A stretch of DNA of 64,000 bases, from positions 261,130-325,129 of the forward strand of contig KI632513.1 in NCBI GenBank assembly GCA_000504425.1. The letters run 5' to 3'. Under the pieces are notes generated by a model. It saw only the letters and a program-made list of their open reading frames with translations, had not been told where the DNA came from and did not search any database. Shown here piece by piece: positions 47,586 through 58,100 of the stretch. How positions within the stretch are numbered: position 1 is the first letter of the stretch; each line of letters begins with the position of its first letter. Origin of the DNA: Rhodopseudomonas palustris JSC-3b. GTDB lineage: Bacteria > Pseudomonadota > Alphaproteobacteria > Rhizobiales > Xanthobacteraceae. Position numbers and translations under genes: made by a program.

Positions 47586-48299
47586 ATGACCCAAGCTCTG
47601 TTCCGATTGGCCTGTGGTGCCGCCGCCGCGGCGTTGGCGCTTTGGCTGTGGCCGATGCCCGCGTTGCGCGCCGCCGAGCAGGCGGTGGTGCTGCCGGCGC
47701 CGGCCCTTGATCCGCCGGCCCCCGCCGGATTGCAGACCGCGGTGCTGGCCGGCGGCTGCTTCTGGGGCGTGCAAGGCGTGTTCCAGCACACCGCGGGCGT
47801 AGTCTCGGCTGTGTCCGGTTATGCCGGCGGCAGCGCGAGTACCGCCAACTACACCGCGGTCACCACCGGAACCAGCGGCCATGCCGAAGCGGTCAAGGTC
47901 ACCTATGATCCGCAGCGCATCAGCTATGGCCGGCTGCTGCAAATCTTCTTCTCGGTGGTGCACGATCCGACCGAAATCGACCGCCAGGGGCCCGATGTCG
48001 GCCCGCAATATCGATCGGCGATCTTCACCACCAGCGAAACGCAGCAGGCCGTCGCCAAGGCCTATATCGCGCAGCTCACCGCCGCAAAAGCGTATGACAA
48101 GCCGATCGTCACCACGGTGGCGTCACTGCCCGGCTTTTTTGTCGCCGAGGACTATCACCAAAACTACCTGACATTGCACCCGCGGCAGCCCTATATTGTC
48201 TTCAATGATCTGCCGAAGATCGCCAACCTGAAGGAGCTGTTTGCTGAAAACTATCTCGACAAGCCGACCTTGGTGAGCCGCGATCAGATGGCGCACTAA
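47586..48299 (+). CDS. msrA: Peptide-methionine (S)-S-oxide reductase, exported
   Basis: A 237-residue enzyme that reduces S-sulfoxides of methionine. An N-terminal signal peptide (ACGAAAAALALWLWPMPALRAA) indicates export to the periplasm, unlike cytosolic MsrA. The catalytic motif AGGCFWGVQGVF and the conserved GHAEAVKVTYDP and HDPTEIDRQGPDVGPQYRS segments are intact. msrB follows 65 bp downstream on the same strand, so the two stereospecific reductases are probably co-expressed. Confidence 0.96.
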   Translation: MTQALFRLACGAAAAALALWLWPMPALRAAEQAVVLPAPALDPPAPAGLQTAVLAGGCFWGVQGVFQHTAGVVSAVSGYAGGSASTANYTAVTTGTSGHAEAVKVTYDPQRISYGRLLQIFFSVVHDPTEIDRQGPDVGPQYRSAIFTTSETQQAVAKAYIAQLTAAKAYDKPIVTTVASLPGFFVAEDYHQNYLTLHPRQPYIVFNDLPKIANLKELFAENYLDKPTLVSRDQMAH

Positions 48300-48364
48300 T
48301 GAGCCGATGATCGGGTGACCCGACGATGCGCGAGACAGGGCTGAGCAACAGTCACGGAGGAAAC

Positions 48365-48778
48365 ATGTCCGACGCCTCGGAAGCGACTGGCAAAGTCGTG
48401 AAGACCGACAGCGAGTGGCGCAAGGAACTGACGCCGCTGCAATTTGCGATCTTGCGCGAGAAGGCCACCGAGCGGCCTTATTCCGGCGAGTATGAGCACG
48501 AAACCGCGCGCGGCACGTATGTCTGTGCCGGCTGCGGGCAGCCGTTGTTCGAGTCCGATACCAAGTTCAATTCCGGCTGCGGCTGGCCGAGCTTCACCGC
48601 GCCGGTCGATGGCGGCCGGATCGACGAACAGCGCGACCTCAGCCACGGCATGATCCGCACCGAAGTGCTGTGCTCGCGCTGCAGCGGCCATCTCGGCCAT
48701 GTGTTCGACGACGGGCCAGGCCCGACCGGACTGCGCTACTGCATCAATTCCGCGGCGCTGAAGCTGCACAAAAAGTAA
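48365..48778 (+). CDS. msrB: Peptide-methionine (R)-S-oxide reductase
   Basis: A 137-residue enzyme for the R-sulfoxide. Two zinc-binding CxxC motifs (CAGC, CSRC), SGCGWPSF and the catalytic cysteine in [11 protein letters not shown] are present. The ATG at 48365 has GGAGG upstream; unlike MsrA it has no signal peptide, so the pair may work in different compartments. A ~1.5-kb repeat array follows. Confidence 0.97.
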   Translation: MSDASEATGKVVKTDSEWRKELTPLQFAILREKATERPYSGEYEHETARGTYVCAGCGQPLFESDTKFNSGCGWPSFTAPVDGGRIDEQRDLSHGMIRTEVLCSRCSGHLGHVFDDGPGPTGLRYCINSAALKLHKK

Positions 48779-48851
48779 TTCGGTTGCGGAGTGACGCGGT
48801 GCGCGGAGCTTCACGGGGAAGCATTTGACTTCGTGGGCCAGCTTCTCGCCG

Positions 48852-50372
48852 TCATTGCGAGGAGCGCAGCGACGAAGCAATCCACACTCAGCGCGCGGCG
48901 CTGGATTGCTTCGCTTCGCTCGCAATGACGAGGAGGAGAGGGTGCGCCTTGATGGCATGACGAGCTGGGCCGGAATGACGAGGGGGGATTGATCCGGCGC
49001 TCCTAAGCGGTTCCCCGCGCGCAACGCCATTTGCCACCGCTCATGCCTTTGCCACGTCATTGCGAGGAGCGCAGCGACGAAGCAATCCACACTCAGCGCG
49101 CGGCGCTGGATTGCTTCGCTTCGCTCGCAATGACGGGGTGGAGAGGTCGTGCCTTGCCTGGCATGATGAGCTGGGCCGGCATGACGCGGAGGATTGGTCG
49201 CGGTCCTAAGTGGTTTCCCCTCGCACCGCCATTTGCCACCGCTCATGCCTTTGCCACGTCATTGCGAGGAGCGCAGCGACGAAGCAATCCACACTCAGCG
49301 CGCGGCGCTGGATTGCTTCGCTGCGCTCGCAATGACGAGGAGGAGAGGGCGCGCCTTGATGGCATGACGAGCTGGGCCGGAATGACGAGGTGGGATTGGT
49401 CCGGCGCTCCTAAGCGGTTCCCCGCGCGCAACGCCATTTGCCACCGCTCATGCCTTTGCCACGTCATTGCGAGGAGCGCAGCGACGAAGCAATCCACACT
49501 CAGCGCGCGGCGCTGGATTGCTTCGCTGCGCTCGCAATGACGAGGAGGAGAGGGCGCGCCTTGATGGCATGACGAGCTGGGCCGGAATGACGAGGTGGGA
49601 TTGGTCCGGCGCTCCTAAGCGGTCCCTCCGTCGCAACGCCAATTGCCACTGCTCATGCCTTTGCCACGTCATTGCGAGGAGCGCAGCGACGAAGCAATCC
49701 AGGTGAAGCTATCCAGCGTGCTCAGTTCTGGATTGCTTCGCTGCGCTCGCAATGACGGGGTGGAGAGGTCGCGCCCTGCCCGGCATGTAGAGCTGGGTCG
49801 GCATGAGCGGAGGATTGGCAGCGCTCCTAAGCGGTCCCTCCGTCGCAACGCCAGTTGCGTCTGTTCGTGCCCTAGCCACGTCATTGCGAGGAGCGCAGCG
49901 ACGAAGCAATCCACACTCAGCGCGCGGCGCTGGATTGCTTCGCTTCGCTCGCAATGACGGGGTGGAGAGGTCGTGCCTTGCCTGGCATGATGAGCTGGGC
50001 CGGCATGACGCGGAGGATTGGTCGCGGTCCTAAGTGGTTTCCCCTCGCACCGCCATTTGCCACCGCTCATGCCTTTGCCACGTCATTGCGAGGAGCGCAG
50101 CGACGAAGCAATCCACACTCAGCGCGCGGCGCTGGATTGCTTCGCTGCGCTCGCAATGACGAGGAGGAGAGGGCGCGCCTTGATGGCATGACGAGCTGGA
50201 CCGGAATGACGAGGTGGGATTGGCAGCGCTTCTAAGCGGATTCCCCGTCGCAACGCCAATTGCCACTACTCCTGCCTTTGCCACGTCATTGCGAGGAGCG
50301 CAGCGACGAAGCAATCCAGGTGAAGCTATACGGCGTGCTCAGTTCTGGATTGCTTCGCTGCGCTCGCAATGA
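48852..50372. repeat. Tandem array of eight ~205-bp palindrome-containing repeats
   Basis: Eight copies of a palindrome whose arms are TCATTGCGAGGAGCGCAGCG…AAGCAATCCA and TGGATTGCTTCGC…CTCGCAATGA. They begin at 48852, 49057, 49259, 49464, 49669, 49881, 50083 and 50286. Loops are usually CACTCAGCGCGCGGCGC; copies five and eight have a different loop (GGTGAAGCTAT…). Spacer segments are also conserved: the text after copy two matches that after copy six, and that after three resembles that after seven. This suggests block duplication. Open frames across it are by-products of the repeat. Confidence 0.92.
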
Positions 50373-50465
50373 CGGGGAGATGGTGTGCTCAACCGCTGCG
50401 AACCGCAGCTCTCTCGTCTCCGGCCTCCGATCAGCAGCGCCGCCGACGCAGCAACCGCAGTCCAA

Positions 50466-51062
50466 TCAGCGCTGCCGGTCGATCCAGCGCCGCAGCAGCC
50501 GCAGATTGCGCACGTTGGCGCGGAACACCACGTCGAACGCATCGCCGAGCACCGGCACCAGGCCGATGGTGCCATCGAGTGCGACATTGCCGACCATGCG
50601 CGCGGTGACGTGCCAGGGCGCGCCAAGCTCGCGCGCTTCGCGCACGATCCACAGCGAGATCGCGGTGGTGATCACATCGCCGATCACCGGCACTAGGCCG
50701 ATCAGGCCGTCGAGACCGTAACGGACATTGGTTCCCGGGATCACAAACGCGCTATCCAGCAGCCGCGCCAGCGCATCGAGTCGCGCCAGCCGTTGTTCAC
50801 GGCTGAGTGGCGCGCTGCCGAACGCCGCATCGCCGAACGTCTGGAACGAGGCGCCTTGGAACGGCCCATCCTGGAACCGCGTCTCGCCGGCGTCGAACGC
50901 GGCGTCCTTGAACCGGGCCTGCCGCAGCAATTCGGGCGGCAGCTCGCGGCCGTCCTGATCGATGATCGGGCCGTCAGCGCGCGAATTTTTCGCGCGCGTG
51001 CGATCGGCGCCGGAATAAGCGCGCGAGTGGCGATGATAGGCGAAGCTGTCTGGGTTCAGCAT
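50466..51062 (-). CDS. DUF4112-domain membrane protein
   Basis: A 198-residue protein. The C-terminal half LLDSAFVIPGTNVRYGLDGL, then LIGLVPVIGDVITTAISLWI and a second GLVPVLGDAFDVVFRANVRN, is the DUF4112 signature with two hydrophobic hairpins. The N-terminus is polar. Function is unknown for the family. It reads towards the repeat array. Confidence 0.88.
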   Translation of the reverse strand: MLNPDSFAYHRHSRAYSGADRTRAKNSRADGPIIDQDGRELPPELLRQARFKDAAFDAGETRFQDGPFQGASFQTFGDAAFGSAPLSREQRLARLDALARLLDSAFVIPGTNVRYGLDGLIGLVPVIGDVITTAISLWIVREARELGAPWHVTARMVGNVALDGTIGLVPVLGDAFDVVFRANVRNLRLLRRWIDRQR

Positions 51063-51147
51063 GGCATCGAGATAACGCCGTAACCCCGCGACACAAGTTG
51101 CGTCACGCGGTCGCGGTCAGCGTCGGCCCGGCCAGTTCCGCGGCAGC

Positions 51148-51393
51148 TCAGTTGCAGGGATGGCGCTTGCCGTCCTGGCCGCGATAGGCGGCTGCGCCTT
51201 GTTTGCACAGAGCGGAGGTCGGGCCATCATAGGTCACCACCGTGCCCGGCCAGGGGCCCGGCCCAAAATTATGAGCGAACGGGTTGCGGGCGTTCATCAG
51301 GGCGACCACCCGGGCCTCTTCGCTGGCGAGCGCGGGAACGGCGGTGGTCAGCAGCAGGAGTACGGTGCAGCCGATAGCAGTGCGAGCGGTCAT
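51148..51393 (-). CDS. Small exported protein, unknown
   Basis: An 81-residue protein with a signal peptide (AIGCTVLLLLTTAVPALA-SEE). The mature ~57 residues contain two cysteines (ALCKQG, HPCN), perhaps a disulfide. No family is recognised. Confidence 0.55.
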   Translation of the reverse strand: MTARTAIGCTVLLLLTTAVPALASEEARVVALMNARNPFAHNFGPGPWPGTVVTYDGPTSALCKQGAAAYRGQDGKRHPCN

Positions 51394-51633
51394 GGCGTTC
51401 TCCAGGTTGGGGGTGCGGTGTCGAGTTACGGTGTCGAGCTATGGTGTCGTTTCGTGCGTGCCCGGACGAAACGCCCTTGCTCAGCGGAGCAGGGGCCGCG
51501 CCCAGGGCCTTACGTGTGGGGCACGGCGCCAAAAGCTGCCGCGACCTTGACGGAAAAGCGCGAATGCCCCGGAGTTTCGACAATCGGATTCAGTTTCATT
51601 TTAGTAATAGGCGTCACCCTCCCGACATAACTG

Positions 51634-51834
51634 ATGGAGGGTGCTGTGTTTGTTGTGGCGTTTCTACTCGCCGCTGCGGCGGCCGTATTCTTCAGCGCGG
51701 GCCATGGCGAACTGCCATGGTCCCATGACATCTGCCGCTATGGCGACCTGCTATGTCAGCAGCCGTCGTGGCTCGGCATCCCGGCGCTGCTATCGCTGAT
51801 CTGGGCGCTATTTCTGCGCGTCGACCGGCTGTAG
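51634..51834 (+). CDS. Small membrane protein, unknown
   Basis: A 66-residue frame with two hydrophobic segments (VFVVAFLLAAAAAVFFSAG; WLGIPALLSLIWALFL) separated by a short loop with two cysteines (DICRYGDLLC). The end overlaps the convergent hydrolase gene by 27 bp. It is a plausible gene but not recognised. Confidence 0.5.
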   Translation: MEGAVFVVAFLLAAAAAVFFSAGHGELPWSHDICRYGDLLCQQPSWLGIPALLSLIWALFLRVDRL

Positions 51835-52782
51835 CGCCAATTGCTCGATGCCGCGCACGATGGCGCCGGCATGGGCATGGTGCGCCATGTGGCCGGCGCC
51901 TGGCAAGGGCCGCAATTGCGCCTGTGGCAGCGCCCGCGCCAGCGCTTCGGCGTGCACGTTGGGCGGCACCACCGGATCGGCTTCGCCGGCGAAGATTAGC
52001 GTCGGCGCGGTGATGCTGGGGTAGCTCGGCACGGTTGCGATCAGCTGATCGCGCAGCGCCGCATATTCCTGCAGGCTGGCGCTGAACCGCGCCGGCGTCA
52101 GCCCGAGCGTGAGCCGGCTGCGTGCGGCGTAGTCCGGCGGCGGCGCTTCGGGGCGGAACATGCGCGTCACCAGCCGATCGAGCATCGCCAGCGACATCGG
52201 CAATAGCAGCGTATGCACCATCAGCGGGCCGACCAGCACGCCCGCGACGCGCTGGAACCAGGGCAGTCCCTCCGGCCGCGGATGGCTGGTCGGATTGATC
52301 AGCACCAGGCCCGCGACGCGGTTCGGATCATCGAGCGCGTAGCGCAGCGCGATCAGTCCGCCAAACGAATGGCCGACCACAATCAGCGGGCCGGTGACGC
52401 CGAGCGCGCTGATCAGCCCTTGCAGCAGCTTGACCTGATAGGCCGCGGACGCCAGCGGCCCGGGGCCGGGCTCGCTAAACCCCTGGCCGGGCCGATCGGG
52501 GATGATCACCCGCAGCCGCTGCGCCAGCGGCGCGCCCAGCGACATCTGCAGGTCATCAAGGCAGAGATTGGCGCCGTGCAGCAGCAGCACGGTCGGGGCG
52601 GTGGGTGAGGGCTGCTGGGCGGGCAGATCGTGTACATGCAAGCGCACGCCGTCCACGGTGACAAAGCGGCCGTGGGGCGGCTGGCGCGTGTCAAGCGTGC
52701 GGCTGAGCCATTTCGAGGCGACAAAGCCGGTGGCCAGACCGATCGCACCGAGCAGGATCAGCGTCAGCAGCACCGTCAGCAT
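51808..52782 (-). CDS. Alpha/beta hydrolase, membrane-anchored
   Basis: A 324-residue protein. An N-terminal anchor (VLLTLILLGAIGLATGFVAS) precedes the hydrolase fold: oxyanion HGANLCLDD, nucleophile elbow VVGHSFGGLIAL, acid in FAGEADPVVPP and the final His in PGAGHMAHH. The substrate is unknown. It is divergent from the MacA-like exporter gene (213-bp spacer). Confidence 0.88.
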   Translation of the reverse strand: MLTVLLTLILLGAIGLATGFVASKWLSRTLDTRQPPHGRFVTVDGVRLHVHDLPAQQPSPTAPTVLLLHGANLCLDDLQMSLGAPLAQRLRVIIPDRPGQGFSEPGPGPLASAAYQVKLLQGLISALGVTGPLIVVGHSFGGLIALRYALDDPNRVAGLVLINPTSHPRPEGLPWFQRVAGVLVGPLMVHTLLLPMSLAMLDRLVTRMFRPEAPPPDYAARSRLTLGLTPARFSASLQEYAALRDQLIATVPSYPSITAPTLIFAGEADPVVPPNVHAEALARALPQAQLRPLPGAGHMAHHAHAGAIVRGIEQLALQPVDAQK

Positions 52783-52995
52783 TGCAGCCCCTCACATTGC
52801 ATTCTTTCGCCGCCAACGTCGCGTCACTGACGTCGTGCGACGCACATTTCACCACGATGCGCGCAGCGTTGCCGGCCGATCAAGAGCATTACCGAAATTT
52901 CACAAAGCTGCTGTGCGATCAATCAATTGATCCTTCGCAAAGGCGCGCTGTGGTTTACAGTCTAAGCGGCATGATGGTAATCGGGCGTCGTTTTC

Positions 52996-54276
52996 ATGGA
53001 TATGCAAACCGAACCGTCGATCAGGCCGCAGCCGCCAGCCGCGCCGCGCCGTGGTGTTGCGGCACGCGCGTTGATTGCGCTGTGGCAGCACAAATGGGCG
53101 GTTGTGCTGATCGTGCTGGCGCTGGGCGCCGCGGTGCTTGGCCTGTTGCGCGTGCTGTTCGGTCCCGAAGTGGTGGCGGCGCGGGTGGTGCGCGGCGATC
53201 TGGTGCAGAGCGTGGTGGCGAGCGGCCACATCGAAACCCCGTTCCGGGTTGAGATCGGCAGCCAGATCACCGGCACCGTCAAGGATGTGCTGGTCAAGGA
53301 AGGCGAGCAGGTTCGCGAAGGCCAGCAATTGATCGCGATCGAGGCCAACGAACTTGCCGCCAATGTCGTGCAGAGCCAGGGCGCGGTGGCGCAGGCCGAG
53401 GCACGGGTGCGTCAGTTGCGAGAGTTGGTGAAGCCGGCCGCCGAACAATCCTTGAAGCAGGCGCGCGCCAATCTGCTCAACGCCGAAGCGGCCTATGAGC
53501 GCGCGTCAAAACTCGCCGCTGGCGGCTTTGGCACCCGCGCCACGCTCGATGAAGCCACCAAGAATCTCGATGTCGCGCGCACCCAGGTGCGCACCGCGGA
53601 GCTGCAAGTGTTCACCTCCAGCCCCGAGGGCAGCGACTATGTGATGGCGGAGACTCAGCTCGCGCAGGCGCTGGCCACTCTGTCGACCGCGCAGGCGCGG
53701 CTCGGCTACGCCACCATTGTCGCGCCGCGCGAGGGCGTGCTGATCACGCGCAATGTCGAGCGCGGCAGCGTGGTGCAGCCCGGCAAGACGCTGCTGGTGC
53801 TGGCGCCGTCGGGCGAAAGCCAGATCGTGGTGCAGATCGATGAGAAGAATCTCGGCCAGCTTGCGCTCGGCCAGAAGGCGGTAGCCTCTGCCGATGCTTA
53901 TCCCGATCAGCGTTTCAACGCGGTGCTGAACTACATCAACCCGTCGGTGGACATCAATCGCGCCTCGGTCGAGGTCAAGCTATCGGTGATCGATCCGCCG
54001 AAATATCTGCGCCAGGACATGACGGTGTCGGTCGATATCGCCACCGCGCAGCGTGACGACGTGGTGATCGTGCCGGCGCGTGCGGTGCACGACGCCATGA
54101 CCGCGCCGTTCGTGCTCAAGGCCGTGAATGGCCGCGCCGTGGTGCAGAAGGTCAAGCTCGGGCTGCGCGGCGTCGGCTATTTCGAGGTGACCGAAGGATT
54201 GCAGCCCGGTGATCTCGTGATCCCGCTCAACACCGGCGTCAAGTCAGGGCAGCGGATCCGCGCGGTCGCGCCATGA
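52996..54276 (+). CDS. Periplasmic adaptor subunit of a MacAB-type ABC exporter
   Basis: A 426-residue membrane-fusion protein. A single N-terminal helix (WAVVLIVLALGAAVLGLLRV) is followed by a split lipoyl domain (VASGHIETPFRVEIGSQI, TIVAPREGVLI), a coiled-coil hairpin (~125–215) and beta-barrel domains. It overlaps the permease by 4 bp. With the next two genes it should form a tripartite exporter; the cargo is unknown (macrolides, lipids or peptides in relatives). Confidence 0.92.
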   Translation: MDMQTEPSIRPQPPAAPRRGVAARALIALWQHKWAVVLIVLALGAAVLGLLRVLFGPEVVAARVVRGDLVQSVVASGHIETPFRVEIGSQITGTVKDVLVKEGEQVREGQQLIAIEANELAANVVQSQGAVAQAEARVRQLRELVKPAAEQSLKQARANLLNAEAAYERASKLAAGGFGTRATLDEATKNLDVARTQVRTAELQVFTSSPEGSDYVMAETQLAQALATLSTAQARLGYATIVAPREGVLITRNVERGSVVQPGKTLLVLAPSGESQIVVQIDEKNLGQLALGQKAVASADAYPDQRFNAVLNYINPSVDINRASVEVKLSVIDPPKYLRQDMTVSVDIATAQRDDVVIVPARAVHDAMTAPFVLKAVNGRAVVQKVKLGLRGVGYFEVTEGLQPGDLVIPLNTGVKSGQRIRAVAP

Positions 54277-55499
54277 AACGCTGGCTGCCGTTCGAGTGGA
54301 TCGCCGCGGTCCGCTTCCTGCTCGACGGAGCGTTGCAGACGCTGGTGATCGTCGGCGGCATTGCGATCGGCGTCGGCGTGATCGTGTTCATGTCGGCGAT
54401 GCTGAGCGGCCTGCAGGCCAATTTCATCAAGCGCGTTCTGACCTCGCAGCCGCATATCCAATTGGTGCCGCCCGATCAGGTGGCGCGGCCGCTGCGCGAC
54501 GAGGCTGGCACGTTCGAGGCCGCCACCGTGCAGCGACCGACCCAGCGGCTGATCTCGATCAATCAATGGCCGAAGATCCGCGCCGAAATGCAGACGCGAC
54601 CCGATGTCATCAATGCCGCCGCCACCGCGTCAGGCTCGGCGCTGGCGCTGCGCGGCGACGCCAGCCGCGCCATCACCCTCAATGGCATTGAGCCCGACAT
54701 CTATTTCAAGATCGTCAAGGTGCCGGACTACATGGTCGCTGGCGATTCCCAGATCACCACCGAAGGCATTCTGATCGGCACCGAGCTGGCGCGCGATCTC
54801 GGCGCGGTGCTTGGCGACAAGATCATCGTCAACACGCCGATCGCCGGCAGCCGCATCCTGACCATCAATGGCATCTTCGATCTCGGCAACAAGGGCGCCA
54901 ACCAGCGCACCACCTTCGTGCGGCTACGCAATGCCCAAAGCATGCTCGGCCTGATCGGCGGCGTCACCTCGATCGATCTCACCGTGAACGACATCTACAA
55001 CGCCGACGTGATCGCTAAGGAAATCCAGGCGATGCTGCCGGTGAAGGCCGAGAGCTGGATCAGCACCAATGCGCAGTTCTTCACCGCGGTGCAGGCCCAG
55101 CAGAATTCCAACACCTTGATCCGGCTGTTCGTCGGCCTGTCGGTGGCGTTCGGCATCGCCGCGGTGCTGATCGTGTCGGTGATCCAGCGCTCCAAGGACA
55201 TCGGCATTTTGCGCGCCATGGGCACGCGGCGCGAGCAGATTCTGCGCATGTTCCTGATCCAGGGCGGGCTGTTGGCCTTTGTCGGCGCGTTGATCGGCTC
55301 GGCGCTCGGCGCCTTGGCGCTGATCATGTGGCATCGCTATGCGCGCCAGGTCGATGGCAGCGAGCTGTTTCCGCTGATCCTCGAAACGCGGCTATTCGTA
55401 ATGGCGTCTGTGCTTGCCACCGCAACCGGCATCGCCGCGGCGATCGCGCCGGCGCTGCGTGCGGCACGGCTTGATCCGGTGGTGGCGATCCGTGGCTGA
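54273..55499 (+). CDS. FtsX/MacB-type ABC exporter permease
   Basis: A 408-residue permease. One N-terminal helix ([20 protein letters not shown]), a large periplasmic domain and three C-terminal helices including SIL-like [20 protein letters not shown] match the FtsX-domain family. Unlike MacB, the ATPase is a separate gene that begins within its last codons. The coupling of the three genes argues for one complex. Confidence 0.92.
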   Translation: MKRWLPFEWIAAVRFLLDGALQTLVIVGGIAIGVGVIVFMSAMLSGLQANFIKRVLTSQPHIQLVPPDQVARPLRDEAGTFEAATVQRPTQRLISINQWPKIRAEMQTRPDVINAAATASGSALALRGDASRAITLNGIEPDIYFKIVKVPDYMVAGDSQITTEGILIGTELARDLGAVLGDKIIVNTPIAGSRILTINGIFDLGNKGANQRTTFVRLRNAQSMLGLIGGVTSIDLTVNDIYNADVIAKEIQAMLPVKAESWISTNAQFFTAVQAQQNSNTLIRLFVGLSVAFGIAAVLIVSVIQRSKDIGILRAMGTRREQILRMFLIQGGLLAFVGALIGSALGALALIMWHRYARQVDGSELFPLILETRLFVMASVLATATGIAAAIAPALRAARLDPVVAIRG

Positions 55500-56169
55500 A
55501 GTTCTGCGCCTGGAAGGAATCCGCAAATCCTACAATGTCGGCACGCCGGTCGAGACCGAAGTGCTGCATGGCATCGATTTGTCGATCCAGTCGGGTGATT
55601 TCCTGGCGCTGATGGGGCCGTCGGGCTCGGGCAAATCAACGCTGCTCAACATTATCGGCCTGCTCGACCGGCCGACCGCGGGAAAGCTGGTGATCGACGG
55701 CCACGACACCGGGGCGCTCGGCGACGCGGCGCTGACCAAACTGCGCGGCCAGACCATCGGCTTTGTGTTCCAGTATCACTATCTGATCTCGGCGTTCACG
55801 GCGCTCGAGAATGTGATGATGCCGATGCTGGTCGATCGCGGCCACCCGGATGACGAGATGCAGGCGCGCGCCGCGGCGCTGATCGATCGGGTCGGCCTCA
55901 GCCGCTGGGCCAATAACAGCGCCAGCAACATGTCGGGCGGTCAGCAGCAGCGCGTCGCGATCGCGCGCGCGCTGGCGATGAATCCCAATCTGGTGCTGGC
56001 CGACGAGCCGACCGGCAATCTCGACACTCATTCGGCGGAAGCGGTGTTCGCCTTGATGCGCGAGATCAACCGCGAGCGCGGCACCACCTTTTTGATGGTG
56101 ACGCATAATCCTGGGCTCGCGGAGCGCTGCGACCGCATCATCGAAGTGGTGGATGGCAAGGTGGCTTGA
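55492..56169 (+). CDS. LolD/MacB-like ABC exporter ATPase
   Basis: A 225-residue ATPase with Walker A ([16 protein letters not shown]), Q-loop (FVFQYHYL), signature ([16 protein letters not shown]) and Walker B ([12 protein letters not shown]). The GTG at 55492 is chosen because homology begins with [13 protein letters not shown]. It overlaps the permease stop by 8 bp. The usual Leu-Phe 'FQ.F.LLP' is replaced by YHYLISAFT, a style seen in LolD-like proteins. Confidence 0.93.
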   Translation: MAEVLRLEGIRKSYNVGTPVETEVLHGIDLSIQSGDFLALMGPSGSGKSTLLNIIGLLDRPTAGKLVIDGHDTGALGDAALTKLRGQTIGFVFQYHYLISAFTALENVMMPMLVDRGHPDDEMQARAAALIDRVGLSRWANNSASNMSGGQQQRVAIARALAMNPNLVLADEPTGNLDTHSAEAVFALMREINRERGTTFLMVTHNPGLAERCDRIIEVVDGKVA

Positions 56170-56220
56170 CGGCGCAGTGCGCCGCGCCGCTCTCGCCATG
56201 CCCTGCTGACAGCGTGCGCG

Positions 56221-56613
56221 TCAGCGCATTTGCGGCGTCTGCCGGTCCTCGGCCTTAAAATATTTGCGGGCGTGGGCCACGATCTGACCATCGGAGGGAT
56301 GATCGACGCTTTCCACCGCCGCGATCTTCTGCTTCAGCGCCGGATTGTGCTTCTCGATGTATTTTTCGAGCACGTGTTTGGTATTGGCCGGGCCGACGAT
56401 CAGCACCGCGCCGGCATCGGCGATCGCTTCCATCGCCGCTTGCAGAAAATGCTGGTCCTCGGGATCGTGGCCGCTGCCGATCGTGCGCTTGTGATGGATA
56501 TGACGGTCGGCATGATCGGAATGCACCACGAATTTGTCGACTTCGCTCGGGTTGAAGTGAAACACCCGGGCTTCCTTGTGATCGATCCAGATCACCGCAT
56601 GGAAGTGGCTCAT
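56221..56613 (-). CDS. Conserved hypothetical, 'translational machinery'-type protein
   Basis: A 130-residue protein: MSHFHAVIWIDHKEARVFHF, then HHKRTIGSGHDPEDQHFLQA and VLIVGPANTKHVLEKYIEKH. This matches a proteobacterial family annotated as a translational machinery protein and related to eRF1/host-attachment-like folds. The ATG at 56613 has AAGGA at 7 nt spacing, preferred over the one two codons upstream. Its role is not known. Confidence 0.7.
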   Translation of the reverse strand: MSHFHAVIWIDHKEARVFHFNPSEVDKFVVHSDHADRHIHHKRTIGSGHDPEDQHFLQAAMEAIADAGAVLIVGPANTKHVLEKYIEKHNPALKQKIAAVESVDHPSDGQIVAHARKYFKAEDRQTPQMR

Positions 56614-56822
56614 GATCATGTCCTTTCAGCAGACATAGGCTCTGACTTGGCGTGAGCGCCGCCTGCCGGTGGAATGCTAGAGCTTTTTCGGTTCTGATGG
56701 AATGACAACCGCAGCTCTTGATTGAGGTGCTGACGCGTTTTCGTGACGTGAGCCGGCATCCACTGCGCCGGACAACGTATCACCGCCGCTATGCGGCATG
56801 TCACGCTTTGGGGTGGTCGTCG

Positions 56823-58100
56823 CTAGGGCACGAACGGCGCGGGGCGAAAGGACGCGGCGTCCGTCAGGCGCAGATCGCTGTCGCCGGGGCCGGTGATTTC
56901 GGGTGACGGCACCAAGGTCGGCGTGGTGGTCGCCGTAAAGGATGATGGCGTGGGCTCGTAGATCGCGTAGCGGTTCTTGCCGTTCTTCTTGGCGGCGTAC
57001 AGGGCCTGGTCGGCGGCGGCGATCAACCGATCGGGATCGCTGCCGATCTCGCAGGTCCATTGCGCGACGCCGATCGATGCTGAAATCGCGTCAAACGGCT
57101 GGCCGCGCGGCACCTGACAGGCTTCGACCACGCTGCGCGCGATCAGCGCGCCATCGCGTTTAGTGCTGCGCGGCATCAAAATGGTGAACTCGTCGCCGCC
57201 GACCCGCGCCAGCAGATAGTCGGAGCGCAGCCGCTCCTGCGCGGCGCGGGCGAAGGCGCGCAGGCAATCATCGCCAGCGCCGTGACCGTAGCGGTCATTG
57301 ACGCCCTTGAAGCCATCGAGGTCGATCGCCAGCACGGTGAACGGCATGCCGGACAGCTGCGCTTCGGTGCACAATTCGTTCAGGCGCTGCAATGCCTGGC
57401 GGCGATTGGCGACGCCGGTCAGTTCGTCCACCATCGCCAGGCTGGCCATCTCATGGCGATGCCGGTCGAACGACAGCAGCAGGAAGCTGATGCCCCACAG
57501 CATCGACAGGAACGCCAGCAGCACCACCAGACAGGCCTGGACCACGTTGAAATGCAGCGGCTGCAGCTCGCCGCCGATGCCCAGCAGTGCCGCCACGGAG
57601 CGGATCGCCAGCACGGCCAGGATCAGCGCCGAGACCAGCGCGGTCAGCCAGATGCCCGGCTGGGTGCGCCGATCGGAACGCGACAGCAGGTAGCGCAGCG
57701 TCAGTGCGATCGGGATGGCATGACCAATGGAGTAGAACACGATCCGCAGCGCCATGTTCTCGACGACATAGGTGAAGATGGCGATCACCACCGCGCTCAC
57801 GCCCGTCACCACAGCGGTCACCAGCCAGCCGCTCGGCTGGCGGAAGAAGCGGAAAATGCCCATCATGCCCAGGCAGTTGGCGAGCACCATCAGCGTGCTG
57901 CCGAGCACCAGCGGCATCGACGAGTCGACCACGCCGCGGAGCAGCGCAACGGCGGCGCCGAGCGCCGCACAGCCGGTTGCGGCGCCCCAATACCGGGCGG
58001 GCAGGAAGGTGGGATGGCCGCGCAGCACATAGGCCCACACCAGGCCGAGGGCTGAGAAATTAACCACGAACAGCAGCCAAACCGTAGGAATGCTTAGCAT
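56823..58100 (-). CDS. Membrane GGDEF protein (diguanylate cyclase)
   Basis: A 425-residue protein starting MLSIPTVWLL at 58100 with GGAG upstream. About six N-terminal membrane helices (to ~205) precede the GGDEF domain: DELTGVANRRQALQRL, then AIDLDGFKGVNDRYGHGAGD, and the active-site RVGGDEFTILMPR. It should make c-di-GMP from two GTP. The canonical I-site RxxD is not obvious five residues before GGDEF, so product inhibition may be absent. The C-terminal ~35 residues are disordered and Pro/Thr-rich. Confidence 0.92.
   Translation of the reverse strand: MLSIPTVWLLFVVNFSALGLVWAYVLRGHPTFLPARYWGAATGCAALGAAVALLRGVVDSSMPLVLGSTLMVLANCLGMMGIFRFFRQPSGWLVTAVVTGVSAVVIAIFTYVVENMALRIVFYSIGHAIPIALTLRYLLSRSDRRTQPGIWLTALVSALILAVLAIRSVAALLGIGGELQPLHFNVVQACLVVLLAFLSMLWGISFLLLSFDRHRHEMASLAMVDELTGVANRRQALQRLNELCTEAQLSGMPFTVLAIDLDGFKGVNDRYGHGAGDDCLRAFARAAQERLRSDYLLARVGGDEFTILMPRSTKRDGALIARSVVEACQVPRGQPFDAISASIGVAQWTCEIGSDPDRLIAAADQALYAAKKNGKNRYAIYEPTPSSFTATTTPTLVPSPEITGPGDSDLRLTDAASFRPAPFVP

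Noticed and set aside
48852-50372. CRISPR array
   Set aside because: Units are ~205 bp with long palindromes and repeated, not unique, spacers; no cas genes nearby.
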